A stretch of DNA of 64,000 bases from the NCBI RefSeq assembly GCF_016741775.1, contig NZ_JAERRK010000003.1:1-64000 (forward strand), read 5' to 3'. Source of the stretch: Streptomyces actinomycinicus (GTDB taxonomy: Bacteria > Actinomycetota > Actinomycetes > Streptomycetales > Streptomycetaceae). Made by a program: the position numbers and the translations under genes. Shown piece after piece: positions 34,603 through 43,777 of the stretch. Under the pieces are notes generated by a model. The model was not told the origin of the DNA, did no database searches, and saw only the letters and a program-made list of their open reading frames with translations. The first letter of the stretch is position 1, and every line of letters starts with the position of its first letter.

Positions 34603-35082
34603 GTGACCGAGACCGACCGGGCCCGGCTGTACGAGGAGCTGGGCGTCGTATCCCGGCGTCACCTGGCCGCATACGTGCTGTTCAACCAGGCCGTCGCCGA
34701 CCATCTGGGCCTGCATCCGACGGACGTGCAGTGCCTGAGCCTGATGACCGCCGAGCCGGAACCGCTCACCGTCAAGCAGATCGCGGACATGACCGGGCTC
34801 ACCACGGGCTCGGCCACCCGGCTCGTGGACCGGCTGGAGCGCGGCGGCTACGTCACCCGTACGCCCGACCGGCAGGACCGCCGCCGGGTGCTCGTCACCC
34901 CGGTCCCGGAACGGGTCGCCCGGGTCGGCGCGGTGTGGGACGAGCTGGGACACGGCTGGCAGGCCATCCTGGAGGACCACACGGACGCCGAACTGAGGAC
35001 GATCATCCAGCACATGCGCCGGGCGAGCGCCCTCAGCCACACCCAGATCGAGCGCCTGCGCACCATGCCCAGGCCCGACTGA
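34603..35082 (+). CDS. MarR-family transcriptional regulator
   Basis: A 159-residue winged-helix regulator. The recognition helix region is IADMTGLTTGSATRLVDRLE and the wing YVTRTPDRQDRRRV. The GTG start has AAGGGGAG upstream; an in-frame TTG at 34588 is not used in my reading. It is divergent from the NmrA-like gene and probably represses both genes until a phenolic or electrophilic ligand binds. Confidence 0.92.
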   Translation: MTETDRARLYEELGVVSRRHLAAYVLFNQAVADHLGLHPTDVQCLSLMTAEPEPLTVKQIADMTGLTTGSATRLVDRLERGGYVTRTPDRQDRRRVLVTPVPERVARVGAVWDELGHGWQAILEDHTDAELRTIIQHMRRASALSHTQIERLRTMPRPD

Positions 35083-35091
35083 GCGCCGGGG

Positions 35092-36579
35092 TCAGCCGGT
35101 GGGCGTCTCCGGCGGAGGTGTCGGGGCCCCCGGCAGGCGTACCGTCACCACCGTGCCGCCGCCCTCCGCCGGCGCCAGGGTGACCTCCCCGCCCGCCTGC
35201 TGGACCGTACGGGCCACGATCGACAGACCGAGACCCGAGCCGGGCAGGGCGCGCGCGCCGGGCGAGCGCCAGAAGCGGTCGAAGACGTGCGGGAGTTCGT
35301 CCGCGGGGATGCCGGGGCCGTGGTCGCGGACCGTCAGCACGCCCGCGGTCAGCTGTACCTCGACCGTGCCGCCCTCGGGACTGAACTTCACCGCGTTGTC
35401 CAGGATGTTGACGACCGCCCGCTCCAGTGCGGAGGGCTCCGCCCGGACGAACCAGGGCTCGAGGTCCGCGGTGATGGTCAGCTCCGGCCCGCGCAGGCGC
35501 GCCCGGCGCAGTGCCGCCTCGGCGGTGTCGTGGAACGCCACCACCTGTACCCGCTCGCCGCGCTGCCCCTCCGAGCGGGACAGCTCCTGCAGGTCACCGA
35601 TCAGTGAGGACAGTTCCGACATCTGCGCCTTGACCGAGTCCAGCAGCGCCTTGCGGTCCGCCGGGGGCAGTGGCCGGCCCGTCTCCTCGCTGCGGGTGAG
35701 GAGTTCGATGTTGGTGCGCAGGGAGGTGAGGGGGGTACGCAGTTCGTGGCCCGCGTCCGCGATCAGTTGCTGCTGCAGCTCGCGGGAGCCGGCGAGTGCG
35801 GTGGTCATCGAGTTGAAGGACCGTGAGAGACGGGCCACCTCGTCCTCGCTGTCCTCCTCGACGGGGATGCGGATGCCCAGGTCCTCGGTCCGCGCCACGT
35901 GCTCGACGGCCTCCGTGAGCTTGTCGACCGGACGCAGTCCCGCACGGGCCACCGCGAGCCCCGCCGCTCCGGCGCCGACCACCCCGATGCCGGACACCAG
36001 GAGCAGGACCAGGGCGAGGTCCTTGAGGGTGTCGTGGGTGGCCTTCAGCGGTATGGCGACCTGCAGGGCCGTGTCGGGATAGAGCTGGGGCCGCACGCCG
36101 GGGCCCTGGGTGATCGTCAGGGGCTGGGTCAGCACCCGCACGCTGTTGCCCTCGGAGTCGACACCGTCGCGCAGGATGCCGTCGAACACCAGCTCGTCGC
36201 TCGTGTTCGCCCGGGTGATGACCGCGATGTCGGAGGGGGTGGTCTTCACCCGGCCCGCGGAGTCGGCCGACACACAGGCGGAGCCGTCCAGTCTCACCAG
36301 CTGGAGGTAGTAGTAGGTGCCGTGGGCGTGCAGGCCGCCGAGAACGGCGTTGTTGGGCTGCTGCGGGCAGCTGGCGAGCGCGGACGACACGTTCGCCTCC
36401 CGCTGCGGCTGCGTCGTCTTCTCCAGGTCCTTGTCGACCTGGTCGTACAGCTTGCGCTCCACGATGAACCAGCAGGTGACCGACACCGCCGCCACGGCGA
36501 AGGCCACCGCGGCCGCCACCAGCATCGCCAGCCGCGCCCTGATCGGCAGCGCCCGGTACCGGCGCGCCAGCCTCCTCAC
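35092..36579 (-). CDS. sensor histidine kinase (MprB-like)
   Basis: A 495-residue membrane kinase: helix 1 (about 18-38), an outer sensor domain with two Cys (CPQQPN and ACVSADSAG), helix 2 (about 185-208), HAMP, HisKA with [20 protein letters not shown], and HATPase with [14 protein letters not shown] and DHGPGIP. It phosphorylates the adjacent regulator, whose stop overlaps its start by four bases. Domain order and the nearby HtrA-like protease resemble the mycobacterial MprAB-PepD envelope-stress system. Confidence 0.92.
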   Translation of the reverse strand: MRRLARRYRALPIRARLAMLVAAAVAFAVAAVSVTCWFIVERKLYDQVDKDLEKTTQPQREANVSSALASCPQQPNNAVLGGLHAHGTYYYLQLVRLDGSACVSADSAGRVKTTPSDIAVITRANTSDELVFDGILRDGVDSEGNSVRVLTQPLTITQGPGVRPQLYPDTALQVAIPLKATHDTLKDLALVLLLVSGIGVVGAGAAGLAVARAGLRPVDKLTEAVEHVARTEDLGIRIPVEEDSEDEVARLSRSFNSMTTALAGSRELQQQLIADAGHELRTPLTSLRTNIELLTRSEETGRPLPPADRKALLDSVKAQMSELSSLIGDLQELSRSEGQRGERVQVVAFHDTAEAALRRARLRGPELTITADLEPWFVRAEPSALERAVVNILDNAVKFSPEGGTVEVQLTAGVLTVRDHGPGIPADELPHVFDRFWRSPGARALPGSGLGLSIVARTVQQAGGEVTLAPAEGGGTVVTVRLPGAPTPPPETPTG

Positions 36580-37310
36580 TCCACGCCGCCCTGGCGCAGG
36601 ACGTACCCGACGCCCCGCACCGTGTGCACCAGGCGCGGCTCACCGCCGGCCTCGGTCTTGCGGCGCAGGTACATGACGTAGACGTCCAGCGAGTTGGAGG
36701 AGGGCTCGAAGTCGAAGCCCCACACCGCCTTCAGGATCTGTTCGCGGGTGAGCACCTGGCGCGGGTGTGCCATGAACATCTCCAGCAGGGTGAACTCCGT
36801 GCGGGTCAGCTCCACCTGCCGGCCGCCGCGGGTGACCTCCCGGGTGGCGAGGTCCATGCGCAGGTCGGCGAAGGTGAGCGCCTCGTCCTCCTGGGCCGCG
36901 GCGGACACGGCCGCCGCGTAGGAGCTGCGGCGCAGCAGCGCACGGATACGGGCGAAGAGTTCGTCGAGTTCGAAGGGCTTGACGAGGTAGTCGTCGGCGC
37001 CCGCGTCCAGGCCGGTGACCCGGTCGCCGACGGTGTCGCGGGCGGTGAGCATGAGGATCGGGATGGTGTCGCCGGTCCCCCGGATGCGGCGGGCCGCCGT
37101 CAGGCCGTCCATGCGCGGCATCTGGATGTCCAGCACCACCAGGTCCGGCCGGTAGACGGTGGCCTTCTCCAGCGCATCCGCCCCGTCGACGGCGACCTCG
37201 GTGTCGTACCCCTCGAAGGCGAGGCTGCGCTGCAGTGCCTCGCGTACGGCCGGCTCGTCGTCGACGATCAGGATGCGCTGGGTGTCGCGGTCACCTTCGG
37301 CGGGACTCAT
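36576..37310 (-). CDS. OmpR-family response regulator (MprA-like)
   Basis: A 244-residue regulator: receiver domain with acidic pocket (IVDDEP), phospho-Asp in [12 protein letters not shown], and Lys in YLVKPFE. A winged-helix DNA-binding domain ends [12 protein letters not shown]. First gene of a coupled pair with the histidine kinase. The protease gene that follows upstream on the same strand carries direct repeats at its promoter that could be its binding site. Confidence 0.94.
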   Translation of the reverse strand: MSPAEGDRDTQRILIVDDEPAVREALQRSLAFEGYDTEVAVDGADALEKATVYRPDLVVLDIQMPRMDGLTAARRIRGTGDTIPILMLTARDTVGDRVTGLDAGADDYLVKPFELDELFARIRALLRRSSYAAAVSAAAQEDEALTFADLRMDLATREVTRGGRQVELTRTEFTLLEMFMAHPRQVLTREQILKAVWGFDFEPSSNSLDVYVMYLRRKTEAGGEPRLVHTVRGVGYVLRQGGVE

Positions 37311-37396
37311 CGCTCGCGATTCCTCGGGGTGCGGGGTCGGTCGGGGTGTCTCTCAGCGTGCCACGTCCTGCGGGCCGGGAGGGGCACGCGGCCCGG

Positions 37397-37615
37397 TCAG
37401 GCCAGGACCGTGTTCAGGCGGTGCAGCGGCACCTTGCGGCGGTGCGGGCGGGCGGCGGAGGTGCGCAGCCCCATCAGCTGAGGGACCGGCGTCACGGCCG
37501 GCCGCGGGGCACGGGGTGCCGGGACGGGCACGTGCAGCTCGGAGACGATGGACAGGGCCAGGGTGATGCCGGCCGGACCGCGCTCGGTCATGCGGTGGGG
37601 GATGTGCTTGATCAT
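37397..37615 (-). CDS. small basic protein of unknown function
   Basis: A 72-residue protein, MIKHIPHRMTERGPAGITLA at the start, then Pro-rich and basic (RTSAARPHRRKVPLHR). No family recognised. The coding call rests on an excellent ribosome site, AAGGAG seven bases before the ATG. It lies between the response regulator and the HtrA-like gene on the same strand, directly downstream of the tandem-repeat tract. Confidence 0.6.
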   Translation of the reverse strand: MIKHIPHRMTERGPAGITLALSIVSELHVPVPAPRAPRPAVTPVPQLMGLRTSAARPHRRKVPLHRLNTVLA

Positions 37616-37654
37616 GACCTGCTCCTTGCTGTCTGTACTGCGTGTGCTTGATGG

Positions 37655-37800
37655 GCTTGCTGTGCTTGGTGTGGCGCTTGGTGTGCTCGGGGTGCTTGGT
37701 GTGCTCGGGATGCTTGGTGTGGCGCTTGGTGTGCTCGGGGTGCTTGGTGTGGCGCTTGGTGTGCTCGCTGTGCTTGGCGTGCTCGGGGTGCTCGCCGTGC
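37655..37800. repeat. tandem repeat tract between the protease gene and the small basic gene
   Basis: Perfect 30-base copies at 37663-37692 and 37711-37740, an 18-base short form between them, and a nearly full third copy at 37741-37768. All are built from alternating tgcttggtgtg- and gcttggtgtgctcggg-like blocks; degenerate copies extend to about 37800. G+T content on the plus strand is unlike the surroundings. Confidence 0.88.
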
Positions 37801-37820
37801 CGGACGCGCTGGACGTGCCG

Positions 37821-38810
37821 TCAGCTGCCGGAGCCCGCCCGGAGCTTGGCCAGGTCGGCCTTGACGGTGTCGACGGGGATGGCGAAGCCGAGGCCGATGC
37901 TGCCCGCCTCGGAGGACGAGGAGGACCGTGAACCCGACGAGTACATCGCGGAGTTGATGCCGATGACGCGACCGCCGGAGTCGATCAGGGCGCCGCCGGA
38001 GTTGCCCGGGTTCAGGGACGCGTCGGTCTGTATGGCCTTGTACGTGGTCGTGGACGAGCCGGTGTCGCCGTTGAACTCACGGCCGCCGAACTGGAACGGC
38101 CACTCCCCGTCGCCGCCCCGCCCCTGCCCCTGGCCCTCGTCGGTGGAGACGGTGACGTCCCGGTCCAGGGCGGAGACGATGCCGCTGGTGACGGTGCCGG
38201 TCAGGCCCTCGGGCGAGCCGATCGCGACGACCGTGTCCCCGACCTGGACGCTGCCGGAGTCACCGAGCGCCGCCGCCTTGAGACCCAAGGCGCCCTTGAG
38301 CCTGATCAGCGCGAGGTCCTTGGAGCTGTCGGTGCCGACCACCTCGGCGGTGTAGCTCTTGCCGTCACTGGTGCGCACCTTGATCGAGTCGGCGCCGGAG
38401 ACTACGTGGTTGTTGGTGACGATCTCGCCGCCGGACGTGATGATCACTCCGGAGCCGGTGGAGGAGCCGTTCGCGAGCGTCGCGTTGACCTCCACCACGC
38501 TCGGGGCGACCGCGGCGGCGATCGCGGCGACGTCGCCCTTCTTGCTGGACGGCACCACCGGGGTGCTGCTGCCGGCGCTCGCGACGGTGTCCTTGCCGGC
38601 CAGCTCCTGGAAGGCGTAGGCCGTGCCGCCGCCGACCGCCGCCGCGACGATCGCGACCGCCGCGAGCAGGGCGACCGGACCCCGGGTGCGCTTCCGCTTG
38701 TGCGCGGCGGGCTCCATGGCCGGCTGGTACGGCGGCGGGGGCGGCCACTCGGGGTTCACGGGGGCTGAGTAGGAGTGCGGCTGCTCGTATGTGCCCTGGC
38801 TCTCGGTCAT
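37821..38810 (-). CDS. membrane-anchored HtrA/DegP-like serine protease lacking a PDZ domain
   Basis: A 329-residue protein: Pro/Tyr-rich cytoplasmic start, one membrane helix (about 46-68), then a trypsin-like domain with His (VTNNHVVSGA), Asp (SSKDLALIRL) and Ser (LNPGNSGGAL). It ends about 55 residues after the catalytic Ser, so no PDZ domain is present. It probably degrades damaged envelope proteins. The neighbouring MprAB-like system and promoter repeats suggest stress induction. Confidence 0.92.
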   Translation of the reverse strand: MTESQGTYEQPHSYSAPVNPEWPPPPPYQPAMEPAAHKRKRTRGPVALLAAVAIVAAAVGGGTAYAFQELAGKDTVASAGSSTPVVPSSKKGDVAAIAAAVAPSVVEVNATLANGSSTGSGVIITSGGEIVTNNHVVSGADSIKVRTSDGKSYTAEVVGTDSSKDLALIRLKGALGLKAAALGDSGSVQVGDTVVAIGSPEGLTGTVTSGIVSALDRDVTVSTDEGQGQGRGGDGEWPFQFGGREFNGDTGSSTTTYKAIQTDASLNPGNSGGALIDSGGRVIGINSAMYSSGSRSSSSSEAGSIGLGFAIPVDTVKADLAKLRAGSGS

Positions 38811-38829
38811 GACAAGAAGAGTTCCCCGC

Positions 38830-38862
38830 GACCATGAGAGCTTCCTGAGGGCTCCCTGAGAA
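38830..38862 (-). promoter_or_regulatory. direct repeats in front of the HtrA-like gene, candidate response-regulator site
   Basis: Read on the minus strand, three 11-base units follow in register: TTCTCAGGGAG (38862-38852), CCCTCAGGAAG (38851-38841) and the weaker CTCTCATGGTC (38840-38830). Eleven-base direct repeats are typical of OmpR-family binding sites. They lie 20-52 bases before the ATG. Confidence 0.6.
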
Positions 38863-38910
38863 GCCCGGCAGAACCTCGTTTGCCCGATATAAAGAGCCCT
38901 GCCGGGTCGG

Positions 38911-39936
38911 TCAGCCCACGCAGCCGCAGCTCGTGCGCAGCACCAGCCGGGACGGGAACGTCTTCAGCCGCTCGCGCCGGGACCCGGCGATCCGCAGCCC
39001 GTCGTCCAGCACCAGGTCGACCGCCGCCCGGGCCATCGCCGAGCGGTCGGAGGCGACCGTGGTCAGCGGCGGGTCGGCGAGCGCGGCTTCCTTGATGTCG
39101 TCGAACCCGGCCACCGCCAGCTGCCCGGGCACGTCGATGCGCAGCTCGCGCGCGGCCCGCAGCAGGCCGATCGCCTGGTCGTCGGTGGAGCAGAAGATCG
39201 CGGGCGGCCGGTTCGGGCCGGACAGGACGTCCAGGGCCACACGGTAGGCGTCGTAGCGGTTGTACGGCGCCTCGAACAGCCGGCCCTCGGTGGTCAGGCC
39301 CGCCTCGGCCATGGCCCGCTTCCAGCCCTCGACGTGGTCGGAGACCGGGTCGCCGACGGCCGGCGTGTCCGCCGTGCCGCCCATACAGGCGACGTAGTCG
39401 TAGCCGTGCTCCAGCAGGTGGCGCACCGCGAGCTGGGCGCCGCCCAGGTCGTCCGTCACCACGGCCACGTCGTCGATGGCCTCCGGGCGCTCGTGCAGCA
39501 GCACCACCCGGGCGTCCCAGGCGTCGATCTCGGCGGCGGCCAGGTCGTTCAGGGCGTGCGAGACGAGGATCAGGCCGGAAACCCGCATACCGAGGAAGGC
39601 GCGCAGATAGTGGACCTCGCGTTCACCGATGTAATCGGTGTTGCCGACGAGGACCATCTTTCCGCGCTCGGAGGCGGCCTGCTCGACCGCGTGCGCCATC
39701 TCGCCGAAGAAGGGCTGGCGGGCGTCCGGGATGATGAGGCCTATGAGGTCGGTGCGCCGCGAGGCCATCGCCTGGGCGACCCGGTCGGGCCGGTACCCCA
39801 GTTCCTTGATCGCGGCGAGGACACGCTCGCGCGTGGCCGGGGCGACCGGCCGGGGTCCGTTGTTGATGACATAACTGACGACGGCGGTGGAGGTCCCCGC
39901 CAGTCGTGCCACGTCATCCCGAGTCACCTTGGCCAC
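38911..39936 (-). CDS. LacI-family transcriptional regulator
   Basis: A 341-residue regulator: N-terminal helix-turn-helix [20 protein letters not shown] and hinge helix ([14 protein letters not shown]), then a periplasmic-binding-protein-like sugar domain ([18 protein letters not shown] and [20 protein letters not shown]). It ends in an unusual TSCGCVG tail. The effector is not predictable from context because no sugar operon is adjacent. Confidence 0.93.
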   Translation of the reverse strand: MAKVTRDDVARLAGTSTAVVSYVINNGPRPVAPATRERVLAAIKELGYRPDRVAQAMASRRTDLIGLIIPDARQPFFGEMAHAVEQAASERGKMVLVGNTDYIGEREVHYLRAFLGMRVSGLILVSHALNDLAAAEIDAWDARVVLLHERPEAIDDVAVVTDDLGGAQLAVRHLLEHGYDYVACMGGTADTPAVGDPVSDHVEGWKRAMAEAGLTTEGRLFEAPYNRYDAYRVALDVLSGPNRPPAIFCSTDDQAIGLLRAARELRIDVPGQLAVAGFDDIKEAALADPPLTTVASDRSAMARAAVDLVLDDGLRIAGSRRERLKTFPSRLVLRTSCGCVG

Positions 39937-40033
39937 GCGCGGAGTCTACGCGGATTGACCCTCTCCGGGCAGGGCGTATCACATCCCGGCTGTGCAACAG
40001 CAATGCCCTGGACGAGCGCCCCTCGTGCTCCGG

Positions 40034-40813
40034 CTACGCCTCGGCGTGCACTTCGGTGCCGGCCCGGACGGCTGTTGCGTCCGCATCTTCCGGCTTTGCC
40101 CGGCCCGCCTTGGCCTTGGCGTCCTCACCGGCCCGGTCACCCTTCTCGGGCGTAACGAATCGATAACCGACGTTCCGGACGGTCCCGATCAGCGACTCGT
40201 GCTCCGGTCCGAGCTTGGCCCGCAGCCGCCGTACGTGCACGTCGACCGTCCGGGTGCCGCCGAAGTAGTCGTAGCCCCACACCTCCTGCAGCAGCTGGGC
40301 CCGGGTGAAGACCCGGCCCGGGTGCTGAGCGAGGTATTTGAGCAGCTCGAACTCCTTGAAGGTCAGGTCCAGGACCCGGCCCTTGAGCTTGGCGGAGTAG
40401 GTGGCCTCGTCGACCGACAGATCGCCGTTGCGGATCTCCATCGGCGAGTCGTCCGCCACGATCTGCTGCCGGCCCATGGCGAGCCGCAGCCGGGCCTCGA
40501 CCTCCGCGGGACCGGCGGTGTCGAGGAGGACGTCGTCGATGCCCCAGTCGGCGGTGACGGCGGCGAGGCCGCCCTCGGTGACGACGAGGATCAGCGGACA
40601 GCCGGGGCCGGTGGAGCGGAGCAGCTGGCACAGGCTGCGCACCTGGGGCAGGTCGCGGCGGCCGTCGACCAGGATGACGTCGGCACCCGGGGTGTCGACC
40701 AGGGCGGGTCCTTCCGCCGGGGCCACCCGCACGTTGTGCAGGAGCAGGCCGAGTGCGGGCAGCACCTCCGTGGAGGGCTGGAGGGCGTTGGTCAGGAGCA
40801 GCAGAGAACTCAT
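40034..40813 (-). CDS. glnR: GlnR, orphan OmpR-type regulator of nitrogen metabolism
   Basis: A 259-residue regulator. The receiver-like domain ([20 protein letters not shown]) lacks a normal acidic pocket, and there is no partner kinase, both features of GlnR. The DNA-binding domain [20 protein letters not shown] continues to the winged-helix [16 protein letters not shown]. The C-terminal tail is charged and Ala-rich. It controls glnA, amtB and other nitrogen genes in Streptomyces. GAGGAGGA before the ATG at 40813 fixes the start. Confidence 0.93.
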   Translation of the reverse strand: MSSLLLLTNALQPSTEVLPALGLLLHNVRVAPAEGPALVDTPGADVILVDGRRDLPQVRSLCQLLRSTGPGCPLILVVTEGGLAAVTADWGIDDVLLDTAGPAEVEARLRLAMGRQQIVADDSPMEIRNGDLSVDEATYSAKLKGRVLDLTFKEFELLKYLAQHPGRVFTRAQLLQEVWGYDYFGGTRTVDVHVRRLRAKLGPEHESLIGTVRNVGYRFVTPEKGDRAGEDAKAKAGRAKPEDADATAVRAGTEVHAEA

Positions 40814-40994
40814 ACGTCTGGTTCCTCCTCGGTCCCTGCGAGGACGTGTGCGGTGCGGCACTGCTCTGCGATCCCGAAGGCCCCGTACACCCGCGGTCAC
40901 CTGAGGTTTCCCGCTGTGTATACAACGCTTCCGAAAGCACAAAAGGACCCGGGGGCTACGTTGCCCGAGTCCTCTACCCAGCAGAATAGCCCAC

Positions 40995-41846
40995 ATGAGC
41001 AATCGTCCGGCGGGTCATGGGGCAGGTTCCACCGTTCGTCCGAATTCCGAGACAGGCAGACGGGGCTCTATCCGGACGTTCCTGCGCACTGCCGACGGAA
41101 TTCCGGTCGATTCCGTATACGATCCGGGCCCCGCCGTATACGAAACCTTCCCGGACGCCTCTTCTTCCCCCTCACGTGACCTGGTGTTCGTGATCGCGCA
41201 CGGCTTCACCGGGGACGTGGACCGGCCGCACGTACGACGGGTGAGCGCCGCCCTGCGCGGTCACGGCGCCGTCGTCACCTTCTCCTTCCGCGGCCACGGA
41301 CGTTCCGGCGGCCGGTCCACGGTCGGTGACAAGGAGGTGCTGGACCTCGCCGCCGCCGTGGAGTGGGCCCGCGGCCTCGGGCACGCGCGCGTGGTGACCG
41401 TCGGCTTCTCGATGGGCGGCTCGGTGGTCCTGCGGCACGCGGCGCTGCACCCCGGCACGGTCGACGCGGTGGTCTCGGTCAGCGCCCCGGCCCGCTGGTA
41501 CTACCGGGGCACGGCACCCATGCGCCGCCTGCACTGGCTGGTCACCCGCCCCGCGGGCCGCCTGGTCGGCCGCTACGGCCTGCGCACCCGCATCCACCAC
41601 CGTGACTGGGACCCGGTCCCGCTCTCCCCGGCGGAAGCGGTCCCGAAGATCGCGCCCACCCCGTTGCTGATCGTGCACGGCGACCGTGACGGCTACTTCC
41701 CGCTCGACCACCCCCGGATGCTCGTCGCGGCGGCCGGTGACCACGCCGAACTCTGGGTCGAACCGGGCATGGGCCACGCGGAGAACGCGGCGGAGGACGC
41801 GCTGGTGGCCCGGATCGGGGACTGGGCCGTGTCGGCGGCGGGCTAG
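40995..41846 (+). CDS. alpha/beta hydrolase
   Basis: A 283-residue cytoplasmic hydrolase. The nucleophile elbow is GFSMGGS, the acid is likely in HGDRDGYF, and the His in GMGHAEN; the oxyanion motif is AHGFTGD. Substrate unknown (esterase or lysophospholipase-like). It is divergent from glnR and starts with no ribosome site, so it may be leaderless (TTGCCC at 40961 could be the -35). It is followed by the MoaD-like gene after 57 bases. Confidence 0.88.
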   Translation: MSNRPAGHGAGSTVRPNSETGRRGSIRTFLRTADGIPVDSVYDPGPAVYETFPDASSSPSRDLVFVIAHGFTGDVDRPHVRRVSAALRGHGAVVTFSFRGHGRSGGRSTVGDKEVLDLAAAVEWARGLGHARVVTVGFSMGGSVVLRHAALHPGTVDAVVSVSAPARWYYRGTAPMRRLHWLVTRPAGRLVGRYGLRTRIHHRDWDPVPLSPAEAVPKIAPTPLLIVHGDRDGYFPLDHPRMLVAAAGDHAELWVEPGMGHAENAAEDALVARIGDWAVSAAG

Positions 41847-41903
41847 CCTGCCTCACACTGTCTTTAGTCTTTTCTTGTTTCTTGCCGTCGATTGAGGATT
41901 CAG

Positions 41904-42158
41904 ATGCCCAAGGTCACGGTGCGCTACTGGGCCGCCGCCAAGGCCGCGGCCCGGGTCGCCGAGGAACCGTACGAGGCGGACACGCTGGCCGACGCGCTGG
42001 CCGCCGTGCGCGTGCGACACCCCGGCGAACTCACACGCGTACTGCTGCGATGCTCCTTCCTCGTCGACGGTGAACCCGTCGGGACCCGCGCGCATGAGAC
42101 GGTACGGCTGGCCGAGGGCGGCACGGTCGAGGTGCTCCCGCCGTTCGCAGGAGGGTGA
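41904..42158 (+). CDS. MoaD/ThiS-family sulfur-carrier protein
   Basis: An 84-residue ubiquitin-like protein ending in FAGG; the terminal Gly-Gly is the group adenylated and thiocarboxylated in molybdopterin, thiamine or cysteine synthesis. No moaE, thiG or activating enzyme is adjacent, so the pathway is unclear. GAGG precedes the ATG at 41904. The downstream gene's ribosome site (GGAGGG) lies within its last codons. Confidence 0.88.
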   Translation: MPKVTVRYWAAAKAAARVAEEPYEADTLADALAAVRVRHPGELTRVLLRCSFLVDGEPVGTRAHETVRLAEGGTVEVLPPFAGG

Positions 42159-42161
42159 GCG

Positions 42162-43550
42162 ATGACCGATCAGCCGTACCAGGGCGGCCCCTACGAGGGC
42201 TACGACCCGTACCAGCAGCAGTGGCCCGGGCAGGATCCGCAGTACGGGCAGCAGCCCGGCCAGGACCCGCACCTCACCCAGCAGTGGCAGGGCCAGACCT
42301 GGGAGACGCAGACGCACGCTCCGGTGCAGGCGGCGGAGACGGCGTATCTGCCCCGGCAGGAGCAGCCGTACCAGCAACAGCCGCACCAGCAACAGCAGCC
42401 GCACCAGCAACAGCAGCCGTACGGGCAGGAGCAGCCGTACGGCCAGCAGCCGTATCAGCAGCCGGATGGCCGGCAGCAGCCGTACGGGGAGCGGCCGTAC
42501 GGGCAGCAGCAGCCGTATCAGCAGCCGGCGCACCAGGAGTCCGGGCACCAGCAGCCGGCGGCGTACCAGGGGGCAGCGGCGTACCAGCAGTCCCAGCAGT
42601 TCGCGGACCCGTACACGCCCGCACCGCAGGCGGAGCCGCACCACGAACCGCATCCCGCACCCGCACCGGCGGCGGCTGAACCGGCACCGGCGCCGGCACG
42701 GGCATCGTCGGCGGCTGAAGCAGGCGCAGGCGCCGCCGAGGGTGACGAGGATGGCCCCGCCTACGGCCCCGCCACCCTCGCCGGCAACGCGCGCATCACC
42801 GACGCCCAGCGGGCCCGCCTGGAAGGCCGCTCGCCGATCATCGAGCCCGGCATGCAGCCGGCGGCGCTCACCGCCCTGCTGGGCCTGCTCCTGGCCGCGG
42901 CGGCACCCGTCGCCTCGTACGCCCTAGCCGTTCCGCTGGTGCTGCTCCAGGCCGTGACGGCCGCGGGCTGGTTCCGGCTGAACGGCATGTGGCCCGCCCG
43001 TCAGGGCATCGCGCTGGCCTTCGCGGGCGCGCTGACCGCCGACGTTGCGGTCCTGGCGGCCGGGCGCGACCACGCCCTGGTGGCCATCCTCGGCGCGCTC
43101 GGCATCTGGGTGCTGCTCTCCCTCGTCCTCCAGCTGCGCTCGCACGCCTCGCCGGACGAGCGGATGTACGGCCTGATGGCGACCGTGGCCTCGGCGGCAC
43201 TCGCGGTGCTGGCGACCGGGTACCTGGCCGCCGACCCGCACGCGGTCTCCGTCGGCGCGGCGGCGGTCGCGGTGGCGGTCCTGGCGCGCGCCCTGCCCCT
43301 GCCGACCCCGGCGTCGGTGGTGGTCGCCCTGCTGGCGGCGGCGGGCGCGGGCATCGCCGTGGGCGGGATGACCGGCTTCGGCTCGAAGGGGGCGCTGCTG
43401 GGCGGAGCCGCCGGGGTGTGCGCCCTGATCGGCCACCGGACGGCGAGCTACGACTACCCGTCCCGCTTCGTCCACTTCACAGCGGGCGTGGCCCTGCCCC
43501 TGTCGGCGGCGGCACCGGTGGTGTGGGCACTGGGCCGGGCGCTGGGCTGA
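42162..43550 (+). CDS. membrane protein with Gln/Pro/Tyr-rich cytoplasmic tail
   Basis: A 462-residue protein. Residues 1-165 are low complexity, built from PYQQQPHQQQ- and PYGQQPYQQP-like repeats. The C-terminal half (about 220-462) has about eight hydrophobic helices rich in Ala/Gly/Val/Leu. Such tails in Streptomyces membrane proteins often mediate interactions, but no function is known. Its start lies 3 bases after the MoaD-like stop, so the two are co-transcribed. Confidence 0.8.
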   Translation: MTDQPYQGGPYEGYDPYQQQWPGQDPQYGQQPGQDPHLTQQWQGQTWETQTHAPVQAAETAYLPRQEQPYQQQPHQQQQPHQQQQPYGQEQPYGQQPYQQPDGRQQPYGERPYGQQQPYQQPAHQESGHQQPAAYQGAAAYQQSQQFADPYTPAPQAEPHHEPHPAPAPAAAEPAPAPARASSAAEAGAGAAEGDEDGPAYGPATLAGNARITDAQRARLEGRSPIIEPGMQPAALTALLGLLLAAAAPVASYALAVPLVLLQAVTAAGWFRLNGMWPARQGIALAFAGALTADVAVLAAGRDHALVAILGALGIWVLLSLVLQLRSHASPDERMYGLMATVASAALAVLATGYLAADPHAVSVGAAAVAVAVLARALPLPTPASVVVALLAAAGAGIAVGGMTGFGSKGALLGGAAGVCALIGHRTASYDYPSRFVHFTAGVALPLSAAAPVVWALGRALG

Positions 43551-43777
43551 GGCGCCGTCGGAGGGGGCCGTGAGCGCGGATGCCCTGCCTGCGCACGGCC
43601 ACGGACGGCACCCTGGCTGTCTGCACGGGGCTGTGGATAGCGCACTGGCCGTCCGTACGGGCTGCGGGGCGCACTGGCTGTCCGTACGGGCCGTGGACGG
43701 CTCACCCCGGCTGCGGCTCCGTGCCTACGGCCCGGCCCGGGGGCTCACCTCGGGGGTGCAGTGGGCATGTGTTCGGT
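43551..43777. other. intergenic gap at the left edge of the accessory island
   Basis: About 227 bases without a convincing gene. It contains a roughly 22-base near-direct repeat (gcgcactggc[c/t]gtccgtacggg) at about 43640 and 43669, a 29-base period, and nothing else recognised. Confidence 0.5.

Noticed and set aside
37548..37931. Plus-strand frame with repeated VLGV-like residues across the tandem repeats
   Set aside because: The hydrophobic repeat is a by-product of the repeated DNA; no ribosome site and it overlaps the protease gene.
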